64,000 nucleotides of DNA, from contig NC_092875.1 in NCBI RefSeq assembly GCF_028372415.1, positions 354,756,233-354,820,232 on the forward strand, in the 5' to 3' direction. Every line of letters begins with the position of its first letter. Position 1 is the stretch's first letter. Under the pieces are notes generated by a model, which was not told the DNA's origin, made no database searches, and was given only the letters and a program-made list of their open reading frames with translations. A program made the position numbers and the translations under genes. The DNA is from Notamacropus eugenii. Its lineage: Eukaryota > Chordata > Mammalia > Diprotodontia > Macropodidae. Shown in pieces: positions 23,046-34,329 of the stretch.

Positions 23046-23189
23046 ATGGATAAGATGGAAGATGAAGTTTTCCATGACTTCTGTGAAGAGATTGGTGTAG
23101 AAAATATTTGTGAATATGAAAAACAACATGTGAAACATCAGCAAGAAATTGACAAAAAGAGGCTGGAGTTAGAGAAGCTGACCAAGTAA
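23046..23189 (+). pseudogene. SMC1B-like coding fragment (isolated exon or retrocopy piece)
   Basis: A 47-codon open frame reads [20 protein letters not shown]... and then [20 protein letters not shown] followed by ELEKLTK and TAA. It closely matches the coiled-coil arm of the cohesin ATPase SMC1, just past the hinge. There SMC1A has [23 protein letters not shown] and SMC1B has GVENIREFEENHVKQQQEFDKKRLEFEN (recalled from memory). GVENI and HVKHQQE favour SMC1B, the meiotic paralogue. Homology stops at both ends: upstream is TAA-AAG in frame, and downstream the stop falls where SMC1 continues KTRL. The right edge (accaa|GTAAAC) could be a splice donor, so this may be a duplicated exon rather than a retrocopy. 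No ATPase motifs are present, so it cannot act as a cohesin subunit. Confidence 0.7.
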
Positions 23190-23274
23190 ACATTCTGCTT
23201 GAATACAGCCATAAATTGTAATGTTAAGAATGTGTCTTCATCTTTTATATCCACCCTATCCCTCAGGAAGAGGT

Positions 23275-23648
23275 TCTTGGTCAATAGTCCATGAACTTAA
23301 GAGAAATTCAATATCGATTTTAAAAAATATTTTTTAGCTATGTTTCAATATAGTTGATTTTCTAACCTCTAAAATAAGGATAATAGCATTTACCTCACAA
23401 GGTGGTTGTGAGGATCAAATGAGATAATATTTATCAAAACCATTTAACACAATACCTGACACACAGTAGGTGCTATATAATTCCTCGTTACTTTCCCTTT
23501 CCTTTTCCTTCCCAATAATATTTTATTTGAATTTATATATAAAATTTGTATTTTATACATTTAAAAATATTCTGAGAAAGAGTATATAAGCTTCCATGGA
23601 CTTCCTATGAGATTCATAGCCCACAAAAGCCTTAAGAACATCTGTCCT
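23275..23648 (+). mobile_element. MITE-like ancient repeat, split by a MIR 3' piece
   Basis: The left part (23275-23365, 'gtccatgaacttaag', 'gctatgtttcaatatagttg') and right part (23505-23648, 'attttatacatttaaaaata', 'ttctgagaaagagtatataa', ending 'agccttaagaac') are the two halves of one old element. Its opposite-strand relative lies at 46240-46475. The outer ends carry ttaagaac-type words, consistent with terminal inverted repeats. The MIR-like segment 23366-23500 ('aggatcaaatgagataat', 'acacacagtaggtgctat') was inserted in between. Confidence 0.6.
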
Positions 23649-23649
23649 T

Positions 23650-24545
23650 GTAATAATGTCTACTATAATGTACCAAATGAATCCAGTAGGCTTTGTGATG
23701 AGAGGCTTCTTATTGAAATTCCCTATGTGGATTTTCTACTTGACATGTTTCTGCTTGGTACTAACAAAGTCTATTCTAATTCCTTGTTATGGTGTGGAGT
23801 TGACCATGGGTTCTTGAAAGTTGTGCCAGAAGAACCTATTCTTTGAAAGACTATACCAAACTATGCTTTGAATGGGAGCTTAGCAGCAGGCAATATGGCA
23901 AATGTTAATGGTAATAATATAACTGAATATGGAGAAACTCATCACTAGAAATGTGGCTATAAGAAGATGAATTCTGTTTTGGTCACAAAAACCTATGAAA
24001 TGGATAAAAACAGAAAATGGTCTTTTGTCCTGCGTGGCCTCTTTCACTTTCCACAATGATGGTGACCAAGTAGAGGAAAAGGAAGAAGAGGCTTCATAGC
24101 ACCAAACGTTTCTTAGAATATCTGCAAACATTAATCTACCTGTTGGTATTCTGATTGCAATCTTTGTCCAGGGACCAAATCATTAAAATACTGCTGGAGG
24201 AACTGAACCATATCTACATGACATTTTCCTCATAAATGGAATGTACAAAGAATTTGTAGCTAAATGGAAGGCTGGTTCCCAGGTTTTCCTCAGAAGAGTG
24301 AGTAAGAGAATTGGCCAGATTAGCCTCATACCAGGGCAACAAGATGTATTACTTGATGGGAAAATTGGTCCTTTTGTACTGATAAAATGCTCCAAGCTCC
24401 TGAGTCTAAGCAAATATACCATGATGAATTTAATTACAGATTATATGATGTCTAGTATGGAAAATGAAGAAGTAAAGAGTTATTTTGACTATTTATGAGC
24501 TTAGGTATGAGTCTTCTATGTCTTATTCTTGGCTAAATAAAAATA
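23650..24545 (+). pseudogene. Unrecognised decayed coding-like block
   Basis: I do not recognise a gene here. Plus-strand open pieces follow one another with frame changes. The first, inside 23650-23846, is rich in ordinary residues (CDERLLIEIPYVDFLLDMF, then LWCGVDHGFLKVVPEEPIL). Next is a stretch with NGSLAAGNMANVNGNN. Last, 24241-24498 (85 codons) includes MYKEFVAKWKAGSQVFLRRV, then LIPGQQDVLLDGKIGPFVLI. Composition is balanced, unlike nearby chance frames, and an AATAAA lies near 24537. This would fit a broken processed pseudogene. No target-site duplication, poly(A) or known domain was found, so function and parent gene are open, and chance cannot be excluded. Confidence 0.35.
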
Positions 24546-24689
24546 GTCTTGAATTGTGCCTTGTTAGCGCAACTATTTGCATGGGAATTAAAGGTATTTC
24601 CTTTTTAAGGGAAGATCTAGACATGAGACAAATAGAACTAGGGGTGAAGGTAAACACTTGTAGTGGATGATATGAGCTCCTAAGTTGGT

Positions 24690-24930
24690 GGAAGGGGAAA
24701 TAAGCATTTTATAAATCATCTTCTATGTGTCAGGAACTGTGCTAAGTACTTCATAAGTATTTCATTTAATCCTCACAACAACCCTTCAAGGTAAGTGTTG
24801 TTATTATCCCCATTTTACAGTTGAAGAAACTGAGGCAAACAGAGGTTAAGTGACTTGCCCAGTGTGGCACAGCTAGTATGTACCCAAGGTAAGATTTCAA
24901 CATAGGTCTTCTCTGATTCTACTGAACCAC
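24690..24930 (-). repeat. MIR-type SINE (reverse)
   Basis: 'ttctatgtgtcaggaactgt', 'tcctcacaacaacccttcaa', 'cattttacagttgaagaaac' and 'gtgacttgcccagtgtggca' define a near-complete reversed MIR. Confidence 0.85.
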
Positions 24931-26099
24931 CAAGCACCTCATAGGTAGAACTGCATGAGCCACAGAACCAGTTAGAATCCTCTAAGATTTAACCTGGTTC
25001 ATGGGAGTCAAAGAGTTGATCTTCTTCAATGATATAACCCACAGTACATATACTATATTTAGTGACTGCAGTGCACCACTGAAGTGGAGGCCAAAAGAGG
25101 GATGACAAAATACTAGCCTGCAAGCAAGAATTTGGAATCAAGAAATGAAGGCCAAAGCTTTTTAGGTTATTCAGAAGAGTTATTCTTCTATATCATGAAT
25201 CATTTCTTTAAGGAAAGAGTCAGAAGGTACTGGGTGAAATTGGCACAGAATTATATAATAAAAAAGACAAAATCTCTAAGCAAAAAAGAAAGATAGCTCT
25301 AAATATATAGTCATGTAAGATTAATTGTCGTATTGTTAGATCATTGATTACAACAGAGATCCAAGTAAAGGTCAGGTTAGAACAGATAAAGATATGGTAT
25401 GAGTCCCATAAATTTTAAGGTCCTTTATTACCTCCAAGCTTCCAGTAGGGTGTTTGGGGTTGTCACAATTATGGCAAGTATGTCTCAAGTCCCCATTCTA
25501 CTTCATACTCTATTACAGATCAGGCAGGTTATTTAAATTCAATAACCAAATACCTTACTGAGTATTAACAGTAAGTTAAATAGCAAATAGAAATCAAACA
25601 AGGAAATGATTCTTAATTCTCAAATGCACAGGGACATTGTCTCCCCAGGGAAATTCATACAGAGCTAAAAAAAAGTTATCTTTTTCTGTGAAGTCAGATG
25701 AGGTGAAGGGAAAAGTCAAATGTTCTTGCCTCCTCTCAGTCTTGGGAGTTGGAATGGAAATCTGCTATAGCTTGTCAAGTGTACACATTCACTCGGTTGA
25801 CTCTAGGACCAATAGATTTCTGCTAGACTTTCTGGGTTTGCAGACTTCTTTGTAAACTCACCCAAAATAGCCCTTATTGCTTCTTCATTGATAATAGCAG
25901 CCTAGCTGGGCCCTCTCTATCTCCATTGACCATTATGTTCTTAACTACTTTTTAAAGGTTTTACCTCTCAGAAAACTCTACTAGCTGTAGTCTTCACTTG
26001 GTGATATCATTGCCTAGATGCATATAACCTCCTGAAAAATGGAGCACAGGAAAAATTTCAGTCTTTACCTGCAGATTGGTGACAAGAAAAACAATAATA
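24931..26099. other. Intergenic, nothing recognised
   Basis: A 72-codon open frame (25637-25855) has no recognisable domain. Confidence 0.4.
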
Positions 26100-26335
26100 T
26101 TAGCCAGCATTTAAATAACACTTTAAGGTCTTCAAAGTTCTTTACAGATATTATATCCTCATTGTAATGCTAGGAATCAGATTCTATTATTAGCTATACT
26201 TTACAAACGAGGAAACTGAGGTGGACGGAAGTTAAGTGATTTCCCCAGTCACACAGCTAGTAAGTGTGGGAAGCAAGATCTGAATTCAATTCTTGATTCC
26301 AGGTTCAGTGCTCTATTCACTATGCCACCTGTTTA
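26100..26335 (-). repeat. MIR-type SINE (reverse)
   Basis: 'aagttctttacagatattat', 'tttacaaacgaggaaactga', 'agtcacacagctagtaagtg' and 'ctctattcactatgccacct' define a reversed MIR. Confidence 0.85.
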
Positions 26336-27014
26336 ACTCTGTCAATAAGTAGTAAGTATGGATGCTAACTTGCATGACCAAGACTATGGTCTTTATTTCT
26401 TGAGGAGTTATACATATGTATAAAACTAGAAATGAAAAATGTTGAGTTCATTGAGGTTTTTATTCCAGTCTTCCTGTCCCTACCAGGTTCATCAATGTGT
26501 GATTGAAACATTCAGGCTGTAGGTCTCCTTGGGTATAGAAGGTGTAGTTCCTGACTTCTTGAAACTTGCCAAAGCTAGCATTTCTTAAATAACTTATTCT
26601 CAAATGGGAGGCCCCAGGAACTGGCAGTGACAACAGGAAGTTTGGTGAGTCATCATAGCTATCAATAAATTCTATTGTTCTAAATCTCTGCCATATCCAG
26701 AAAATAAACTGAAAGAAATTAAGGTACATGACCCAGTGGAAAGATGATCTTTACCCCTTTTGATTTACTTCTTTGCTTTAATATCCAAGGTTCATATCCA
26801 AAGGCCAAAAGTAAGAAGAAATGTAGGTTTCATAAATGTACCAAAAATCATATTGGAAACATATGTGTTTATATATAATATTTATATATATTTATATATT
26901 ATGAATCTGTAATTATGTGATTGATTCTTATGGAATCACTGTTAGAACCTATGTAAAGTTACATTTCTGTAATGAAGAAAAACGATACATTGTTTTAAAA
27001 CTTCCTGTTGAAAT
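26336..27014. other. Intergenic; AT dinucleotide patch
   Basis: An 89-codon minus-strand frame (26460-26729) has ordinary composition but no recognised domain. A TATATA-rich patch lies at about 26868-26905. Confidence 0.4.
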
Positions 27015-27690
27015 AGACCAGTCAGTTAATAAACATTTATGAAGTACCAACTTTGTGCCAGGTACTGTGATACATGCTGGAAATATAAAGAAAGGTAAAA
27101 GAAAATTCTTTGCTCTCAAGTAGTTCAGTGTAATTGAAGAGACAACATATAAATAAATCTATGTACAAACAATCCATATGTAGCATAAATTGGAACAATT
27201 TATGGAACCAACCAAATTGGAACTAACAGAGGGAAGGCACTAAAATTAAGAAGGATCAAGAAAGGCTTTTGAAGGTGGGATTTTAGCTGGCAATTGAAGG
27301 AAGCAAGGGAAACCATGATGCAGAGATGAAGAGGGCATGCATTCCAAGCATGGGGGACCACCAGTGAAAATACAAAGTATTGGGACATGGAGTGTCTCAT
27401 GGATAGAGAGAGCTGAAGTGAGTTAAGAAGAATATTAAGGAAGCTGCTGTGCTTGGGTCTCAGAGTATGTGGGTATGGGTATAAAGTATAAGAATAATGG
27501 AAAAGTCAGGATGAGGAGAGAGTATGAAGAGTGTGGAATGCCAGAGGATTTTATATTTGATCCTGGAGATGACAGAAAACTACTGGAGTTTATTGGTTAA
27601 GGGGGTGACATGATCAGACTTGTATTTTAGGAAGATCCCTTTGGCAGCAGAGAGGAGGACTGACTGGATTGGGGAGAAACTTTTGAGAAA
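27015..27690 (-). mobile_element. L2 LINE (reverse)
   Basis: Antisense L2 starts at its 3' end ('taataaacatttatgaagta', 'actttgtgccaggtactgtg') and continues through 'gggattttagctggcaattg', 'gcattccaagcatgggggac' and 'ctactggagtttattggtta' into the RT C-terminal region ('gtgacatgatcagacttgta', 'aggaagatccctttggcagc'). Confidence 0.85.
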
Positions 27691-27744
27691 CACACCAAAT
27701 AGCCCTGTGCAATTGTTTGATTTTTAGTCAGTTGCACTTCTCTG

Positions 27745-27990
27745 CAGGACAAGGTGGTGCAGTGGATAGAGTGCTGGACCTGGAGTCAGGAAGACTCATC
27801 TTCCTGAGTTCAAATCTGACCTCAGGCTAGGACTCTGGGCAAGCCCCTCAGCCTGGTTTGCTTCAGTTTCCTCATCTGTAAAATAAGCTAAAGAAGGGAG
27901 TGACAAACCACTCCAGTATCTTTGCCAAGAAAACTCCAAATGAGGTCACAGAGAGTCAGATACAACTGAAACAACTAAGCAATAATATCT
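27745..27990 (+). repeat. SINE with RTE/BovB-like tail
   Basis: Head 'aaggtggtgcagtggataga', middle 'cagtttcctcatctgtaaaa', tail 'accactccagtatctttgcc' and 'gaggtcacagagagtcagat' form a complete copy. Confidence 0.88.
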
Positions 27991-28389
27991 CATCTTCTAT
28001 TTTCTGAGGCAAAGAGAAGCAAAAGCCCTCTATAATCTTTCAAGTATTTCCAAGGGTCCATAATTTCAGTCTCCAGAATCTAAGAGTAAAAGTAGTAAAG
28101 AGTAAAGTAGCTGTGCTCACTTCCACATCATGTTTAATGTCTTCTAGGATCAAGATATGGATGGGAGCTGTGATTTCATTGGTAGAGGAAACTCCCTTTA
28201 CCAATGCAGATCTGCACATCCTTTGTAGCTTATAATCTTAAAGTCACCTAGGACAATGGGAGGCAAAGTGACTTGTTCAAAGACATAAAAGTAATATGTG
28301 TCATAGGCAATCCTTAAAATAAGGTTTTAATGGCTTCAAGGCCAGATCTCTATCTCCTACTTTATGTTATGTCTTTTAAAGGCTTTGTT

Positions 28390-29735
28390 CCAGAATCACT
28401 AGATTTTTAGACTTGGAAGAGGTCTCAGCAGCCAAATAGTCCAAATTCATGTACCCAAAGAATTTCTACTATAAATGCCTAGCAACTCATTTAGTCTCTA
28501 CTTCAAACCTCTAATGACAGGGAACCCACTTGCTTCCTAGGGCAGCCAAGTCCATTTTTGGAGAGCTCTGGTTGCTAGAAAGTTTTTCCTGACATCAAAT
28601 CTAAATTTGGCTCTTAGCATTGCTCCTGGTTCTCCCCACAGTGGCCAAATAGAACAAGCCTAATCCCTTTTCCACATAACAGCCCTTCAACTACTTGAAC
28701 AGAGCTATCATATCTTACCTATGACTTCTTTTCTCCAGGATAAACATTCCTAGTTTCTTCAATTTATTTCATATGCTATTTACTCAAGACTTTTCACCAC
28801 TCTGGCGGCTTTCCCTTGGCTATTCTTCCCAACTTATTGAGATCCTTAAACTGTGGTGACCAAGACTGAACATTATATTTGAGATGTGATCTGACCAGGG
28901 TAGAATACAAAAGGATGAGCACTTCCTTTTTCCTGGAAATGATGCTCTTTTAGTGAAGCACAAGATTCTATTACTTTATTTTGTCCATCCCATCACACTC
29001 TGAATTAATAGTGAACTTGCAGTCCATTAGCATTCCCAGATCTTTTTCAGATAAACTGCAATCTACATACCACCCCCATTCGGTATATGCAAAACTGATT
29101 ATTGAAACCTAAGTGTATCACACATTTATTCCAATTGAACTTCATCCTTTTGAATTAAGCCCAGCATCTTTTCCAGTTCTCTCCAGATTCTCACTGTTCT
29201 CCAGTGCGTAAGTAAACTTTTCCTGCTTTGTATCATTTCTAAATTTGATGAGCATACCATCTAGCTCTTTATTCAATTCACTGATAAAATGTTGAACAGC
29301 ACAGAGCCAAACATATATCCTTAAGGCCCACCTTGTGCAGTGTTGACACTGAACTATTAAACAACTACTTTTTGAGTACATTCAGTTGGTTCCAAAGCCA
29401 TCTAACTCTATCATCTTCTAGTTCTCATCTCTTCATCTTTTTTAACAAGCATAAAATGAGATACTTTGTCAACTTCTTTGCTACAAATAGGGATACACTG
29501 TAGCTATAGCTTTCACCTTATTCACAAGTTAAGTAACTGTGTCAAAAAAGGAAAAGTTGGTCTGTCGTGATCTGTTCGTGATGCAGTCATGCTAGCTCTT
29601 TATTATTATTGCTTTCTTTTTGAAGAAAATCACTGATTATCTCTTTAAGGACTTGTGGCAAAGGTTTGATCAAGTCTGGAACAACTTTCTCCCATCAGCT
29701 ACACAGCATCTGAAAGTGAATTTTGTGGGGTAATG
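28390..29735 (-). mobile_element. CR1/L3 LINE, 3' end to reverse transcriptase (reverse)
   Basis: On the minus strand this is a CR1/L3 LINE. The plus-strand words 'ggaacccacttgcttcctag', 'gctagaaagtttttcctgac' and 'acttgaacagagctatcata' mark its 3' end. The minus-strand frame at 29142-29381 contains ELNKELDGMLIKFRNDTK, a decayed form of the CR1 reverse transcriptase active-site motif DGMLIKFADDTKL in which the first catalytic Asp is replaced. The element is dead. Confidence 0.85.
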
Positions 29736-30009
29736 CTTTGAAGCAAGTAACTTTAAATTTGAGACTCTACTTAGGGACTGAGATAGTATAGAGGAAAATT
29801 TTCCCCTGGTTCAGGTGAATGTTTTATACTTCTGTTTTTGCTATATCTCTATCTATCTACCTATCTTTATATTTTTAAAGTTTATTGATATTAATTGGTT
29901 AGATGAAACTAGGATGCTAATTGTTGCATGTCATTATTTGGGAGTCCAAACTAGAATGGGGGCCTAAGCTGGTAGCCTTAGAAAAGACACTTCCCAATCC
30001 CTCGTGAGG
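29736..30009. other. Gap between CR1/L3 segments, not classified
   Basis: It includes (TATC)n-like words near 29850-29870. It may be CR1 too diverged to read or a later insertion. Confidence 0.35.
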
Positions 30010-30650
30010 TAATGCTAGAACCTCAAGAGAGAAATTCAGCTAGCCTTGTTTTGCAGCGTCCTGCCATATCAGGTACAACTAGGAGTTATGATTCAGATCC
30101 TCAGAGCTTAGAAAGTCTACAGAAGCTTTCTAGGAGTAATCAAAGTCAAGCTCACTGGCCTATGGATATCCCACTATTCTCTTATCTGAGAACCGGGACA
30201 TATGTTTTTCTCCAGGCCTGTGGCACTTCTTTCATTTTTCACAGTCTCTCAAATGTCACTAATAGTGGTTAAATAACTACATCCATCACTTCTTTCAGTG
30301 ATCAGACATGTAGTTCATCTTGGTGAGGTGATTTGAATTCATACAAGCAACTATGTTTTCTAATACCATCTTCTTACTTTTCTTGGGAAAAAAACTCATT
30401 AGACATTTGTTCTGTTCTTTTCTCTGTAAAGATCATTCTTTGTGGCAGAGAAAATAGAAGCAAAATATTAAGAAAGAAGCTCCTCTTTCCTTCTGTTGTC
30501 AGTTATTGTCATATTTACTGTAAGAAATGGTCCATTTTCTTTTCTATATCTCCTCTTTTTCCTTAAACTGTTTAGATAAACCTTTTGGTTGGTCTTCAGC
30601 TTAGAGTCATACTAAATCAGCTTTGAACGACTTGATTCTCTTGGTCCCCA
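30010..30650 (-). mobile_element. CR1/L3 LINE, upstream RT region (reverse)
   Basis: Continuing the same element, the plus strand shows 'aatcaaagtcaagctcactg', 'caggcctgtggcacttcttt', 'tagttcatcttggtgaggtg' and 'cagagaaaatagaagcaaaa', the antisense of the CR1 RT fingers/palm-coding part. Weak similarity may extend to about 31440 ('ttcaggtggtttgtaacgca'). Confidence 0.75.
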
Positions 30651-31750
30651 AACTTTAAGATCAATCTCTCTTAAGTCTTATAACTTTTCCATTAGCCTTA
30701 TTTCATTATGGCATTTAATATTCCTCAAACTATTTTTAGAGGGCTATACTATATGGGCTCTTTGTTTTATTTTTAAAAATTATGATCATAGCAAACATTA
30801 AGAAATATAAACATTTCCTTACTCAAAGAAGAATAGAAAAGGATTGTATGTGATACTGTGATTCTATTATCCACAGCTTTTAAGTACAAGTATCCTAAAA
30901 GTTTTAATGTATTTTTCTATTATACTTTTATATTATACTAAGATTTTTGGGACATCCTGTATATATGAAATTTAATGTGGCAATTACAAAACTGCTCTGC
31001 TTGCTTTTCCCCTTATGAACTTCCTTCTGCTCTCATCTGTGTATTTTTTAAAAAATGTCTCATTGATGCTCTTTCCTTTCATATTTTTTATCACTATCTC
31101 CTAGTCTCCCTTATATTTTCCCTCCTCTTAAAAAAATAAAGCCCCTCTTTTGTAACAAGTAAATATGGTCAAGGAAAAGAAATCCACACATTGGTTGTAC
31201 CTGAAAAATATATACCTCATTCTGTACCTCTAGTCTGCTTTTGGCAGAGAGAGAATGCCAGATGATTTCTGAAAAATATATGCTCCTCATCTCTCATATC
31301 ATCCCTCTGTGCCAGGATTGTGATCTGTTTTCTCAGTTCTTGATCTATTTCCTCTTTCTGTTCAGGTGGTTTGTAACGCATTCCAATCACGAAATTGCTT
31401 GTTTTTTCCTTCAGGGATTTGCATTAAAAGCTTTCCGCTATGCTTTCCCCCCTTTCTTTCCTGAGTTTCCCTCAAATGAGTATACTTTTTGACTGTTCCA
31501 TGCTATTCCATCCTTACCTGCTTTTGAATAAAGAACGTTCCTTAAGAGTCATACTTCAGTTATGGGTTTGATCCTTCTAAATCTTGGATGATTTTTTGTG
31601 CTACAAAGCCATTTGTGGCACAGCATCAGTCAATGTTTTTTCCCTCATAAATTCCACAGCTCATAAAGCAGAACTATTAAATATCCTCCTTCCTAGAAAT
31701 GGTCAAAGATAATGGTCATTAAAAGGAGATAATTAACATCTCTTTGAAAA
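30651..31750. other. Intergenic, possible further LINE remnants
   Basis: Around 31130-31230 'taacaagtaaatatggtcaa' and 'cctcattctgtacctctagt' resemble marsupial dispersed repeats, but I cannot set ends or a family. The open frame 31241-31492 lacks a domain. Confidence 0.35.
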
Positions 31751-31754
31751 GTTT

Positions 31755-31900
31755 GAAAGGCAGCATGGCATAAACTCTACAAAGAATAGAGTTCTGGACA
31801 CAAAGCCAGAAAGACTTGGGTTTAAGTATTGCCCTGATACACAATGATTGTGTCTGTGAGTAAGTTCCTTAACCTCTCAGAACCCTAGGCAACCCTTTAA
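31755..31900 (+). repeat. MIR-type SINE fragment
   Basis: 'cagcatggcataaactctac', 'gttctggacacaaagccaga' and 'gagtaagttccttaacctct' fit the 5' half of a sense MIR. Confidence 0.65.
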
Positions 31901-32189
31901 TACCATACATTGGAGAGAAAGTGCTTACTTGCATCACTAAGGGGGATTTTCTCACCTTAGACTCCCTTGTATCAATGAAACTACAGGTTCTTTGCTTTGA
32001 AAAATTCAAGAGGGAGACAGTAGGGGCTTTTTTTTTTACCAATTACGAAAAAATATGTGTGAGATCTTGAGGCTTATTAAAAGAACGTTTAAAGAATACA
32101 ACAAAAAAGTAGAATGGGATAGTCACCCTTTGAAGATTTTTAATGTATTATGCTTTAAAGTTCAAGTAGACATATTGTTTCTTAACTTC

Positions 32190-33010
32190 AATTCAATTCA
32201 ACTTATTTACTCAATGTTAACAGGGGATACAAAGAATATCTCAAGGAAATTAACTTTATACTAGAATGACACAAGTTTAGAGGCAATAGGGAAGATCGAG
32301 AAAGAATAGCTATTAACTGTGTTCATCTTAAAAGAAGATGCAGAAATAGGTGAAGACTTAGCACATACATTCCAGGCATAGGAAACAGCTTGTCTAGTAG
32401 ATTGGTTTCCTTGAAACATAAATTGTGTGAAGACAAGACATATGAAATAAATCTGTAAAGATAGGTTGGGGTTAGATTATGGAAAAGCCTAAAGAGTTAG
32501 TTAATCTGGTTTTTTTTTTTATCCTAGAAGCAATAGAGGCCCCTCAAAGTTGTTTTATTTTTTTTGTTTAGTTGAGGAATAATGTAGTTAGACCTATGCT
32601 TTAGGAAGATTATTTTTGCAGTTCTATGAAGAATACATTAGAGAGGGGAAAGAATGGAGAGTAGGAGACCAATTAGGAGACTTGATGAAAACAGTTGAGG
32701 GCAATGAGTGCCTGAACTCATTGTTGATTGTGTGAGGGGAGAGAAGAGAAATTCAAAAGAAGTTACAGTAGAAGGGATAGGTCTTGGCAACTGATGGTAT
32801 GGGGAAAGAGTGAGAGGGAAGAACCTAGGATTATAACCAAGATTATAAAACTGGATTACTGGGAGAGTAGTGGCACCCTCAACAAAAATAGTGAAGTTTG
32901 AAGAAAGGGAAGCTTTGGGGGCGGGGAGAACAGCTAGATCTATTTTGGATATGTTGAGTTTGAGATAGCAAAACATACCCTGGTGGCATTTGTTGTAATG
33001 TAGGACTAGA
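32190..33010 (-). mobile_element. L2 LINE (reverse)
   Basis: Antisense L2 runs from its 3' end ('ttcaacttatttactcaatg') through 'tacattccaggcataggaaa', 'cctatgctttaggaagatta', 'accaattaggagacttgatg' and 'ataaccaagattataaaact' to 'tggatatgttgagtttgaga' (the MSKTE-coding region). It probably resumes at 34820 after later insertions. Confidence 0.85.
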
Positions 33011-33289
33011 ATTCTAAAGATAGGTAGGGCTAGATTTATAGACTGACAGCCAATTGTATAAAAACAGTAACTGAATCTGAGTTTCGAGGATTAAGGCACT
33101 GCTTGGTTGAATCCATAGGGCCTAGGGCACTCTTTCCTTCATGTCCAGTACCCATATATGTTGTTCTGACAGTGTTTAGTCCTGAATATCCTGGTCTCGG
33201 TGACAGGGGCTCCTTTTCTCACATTTATTGCCTCATGAAGCTCTCCACCATTGGTGATTTTAATTTAAATAAATGAATTATAATAAATA

Positions 33290-33570
33290 ATAAGCAGCTA
33301 AGTAGAATAGTGAATAGAGTGCTTGGCACAGAAACAGAAAGACCTGATTTCATATCCAGTCTTAGACACTCACTGTGTAACTCTGGTTAAGTCACTTAAC
33401 CTTTGTTTGCCTTCCTCAACTACAATATGGGGGTGATAGTAATAGCAACTACCTCCAAGGGTTGTTGTGAGGATCAAATGAGATAATAATTGTAAAATAT
33501 TTAGTACAGTACCTTGAACTATATATATATGTATGTATATATGAGTAGGCACTATATAAATACTAGCTAT
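33290..33570 (+). repeat. Full-length MIR-family SINE
   Basis: 'gagtgcttggcacagaaac', 'tctggttaagtcacttaacc', 'agggttgttgtgaggatcaa' and 'atgagtaggcactatataaa' form a near-complete copy. It includes an internal TATATATATGTATG expansion at 33523-33545. Confidence 0.85.
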
Positions 33571-33599
33571 TATTAGGATTATTTCCCCCTCCCAAAAAA

Positions 33600-33960
33600 T
33601 TAGATTATGACTTAAAAGTCTAAAGAAGTCTAAAAAGGAAGGAAGAAAACAAAGTACTGAATGAACAATATGAATCAGGGTATAGAACAGCTAAGTTATT
33701 CCTACATGCAAAAGAATACTAAGCATAAAAGATTCACAGTGTACATTTACAGAATGGAACAGAATTCAGTTCCAACTTATAACCACTGTTGCAGTAAGCC
33801 AGGAGGCTAATCAAAACAAAAAGCACTTTTCAGAATGGCCAGTTAGGTATATTGCATCACACCGCAGCTGGTCACTATCCAAACAACTCCTGGTATACAT
33901 TTTTTGTACATAAAACAGGTCAGACTGGGGTTAAACATTTTGTAGGTGGCTGACTTTTCA
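33600..33960. repeat. Unclassified dispersed repeat (copy 2, left part)
   Basis: It precedes a WSINE1-like SINE. Together with 34330-34640 it is probably the partner of 11400-11950. The family is not identified. Confidence 0.35.
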
Positions 33961-33963
33961 ATG

Positions 33964-34266
33964 GGAAGCTAGGTGGTGCAGTAGATAGAGCACCAGTGCA
34001 GGAGTCAGGAGGACCTGAGTTCAAATCTCACCTTAGACACTTGACACTCACTAGCTGTGTGACCTTGGGCAAGTCACTTAACCCTAAACTGTCTCATCCT
34101 AGGTCATCTCCAATCATCCTGATGAATATCTGGTCGCTGGATTCAGATGGCTCTGGAGGAGAAGTGAGGCTGGTGACCTACACAGCCCTCCCTCACTCAA
34201 AACAAAGTCAAGTGCAAGTCATGTCATCATTTCTCTGATGGCATGGTCTTCTTCGGCAATGAAGGA

Positions 34267-34269
<3 letters not shown>
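33964..34269 (+). repeat. WSINE1-like marsupial SINE, full length
   Basis: tRNA-like head 'gctaggtggtgcagtagata', 'ctagctgtgtgaccttgggc', then the specific body 'gatgaatatctggtcgctgg', 'aaagtcaagtgcaagtcatg' and tail 'tggtcttcttcggcaatgaa'. It ends in a CA repeat. Open frames here are SINE-derived. Confidence 0.88.

Positions 34270-34313
<44 letters not shown>
34270..34313 (+). repeat. (AC)22 microsatellite in SINE tail
   Basis: This is an uninterrupted AC repeat starting at the SINE 3' end. Confidence 0.96.
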
Positions 34314-34315
<2 letters not shown>

Positions 34316-34329
34316 CAATTACCTTGCCA

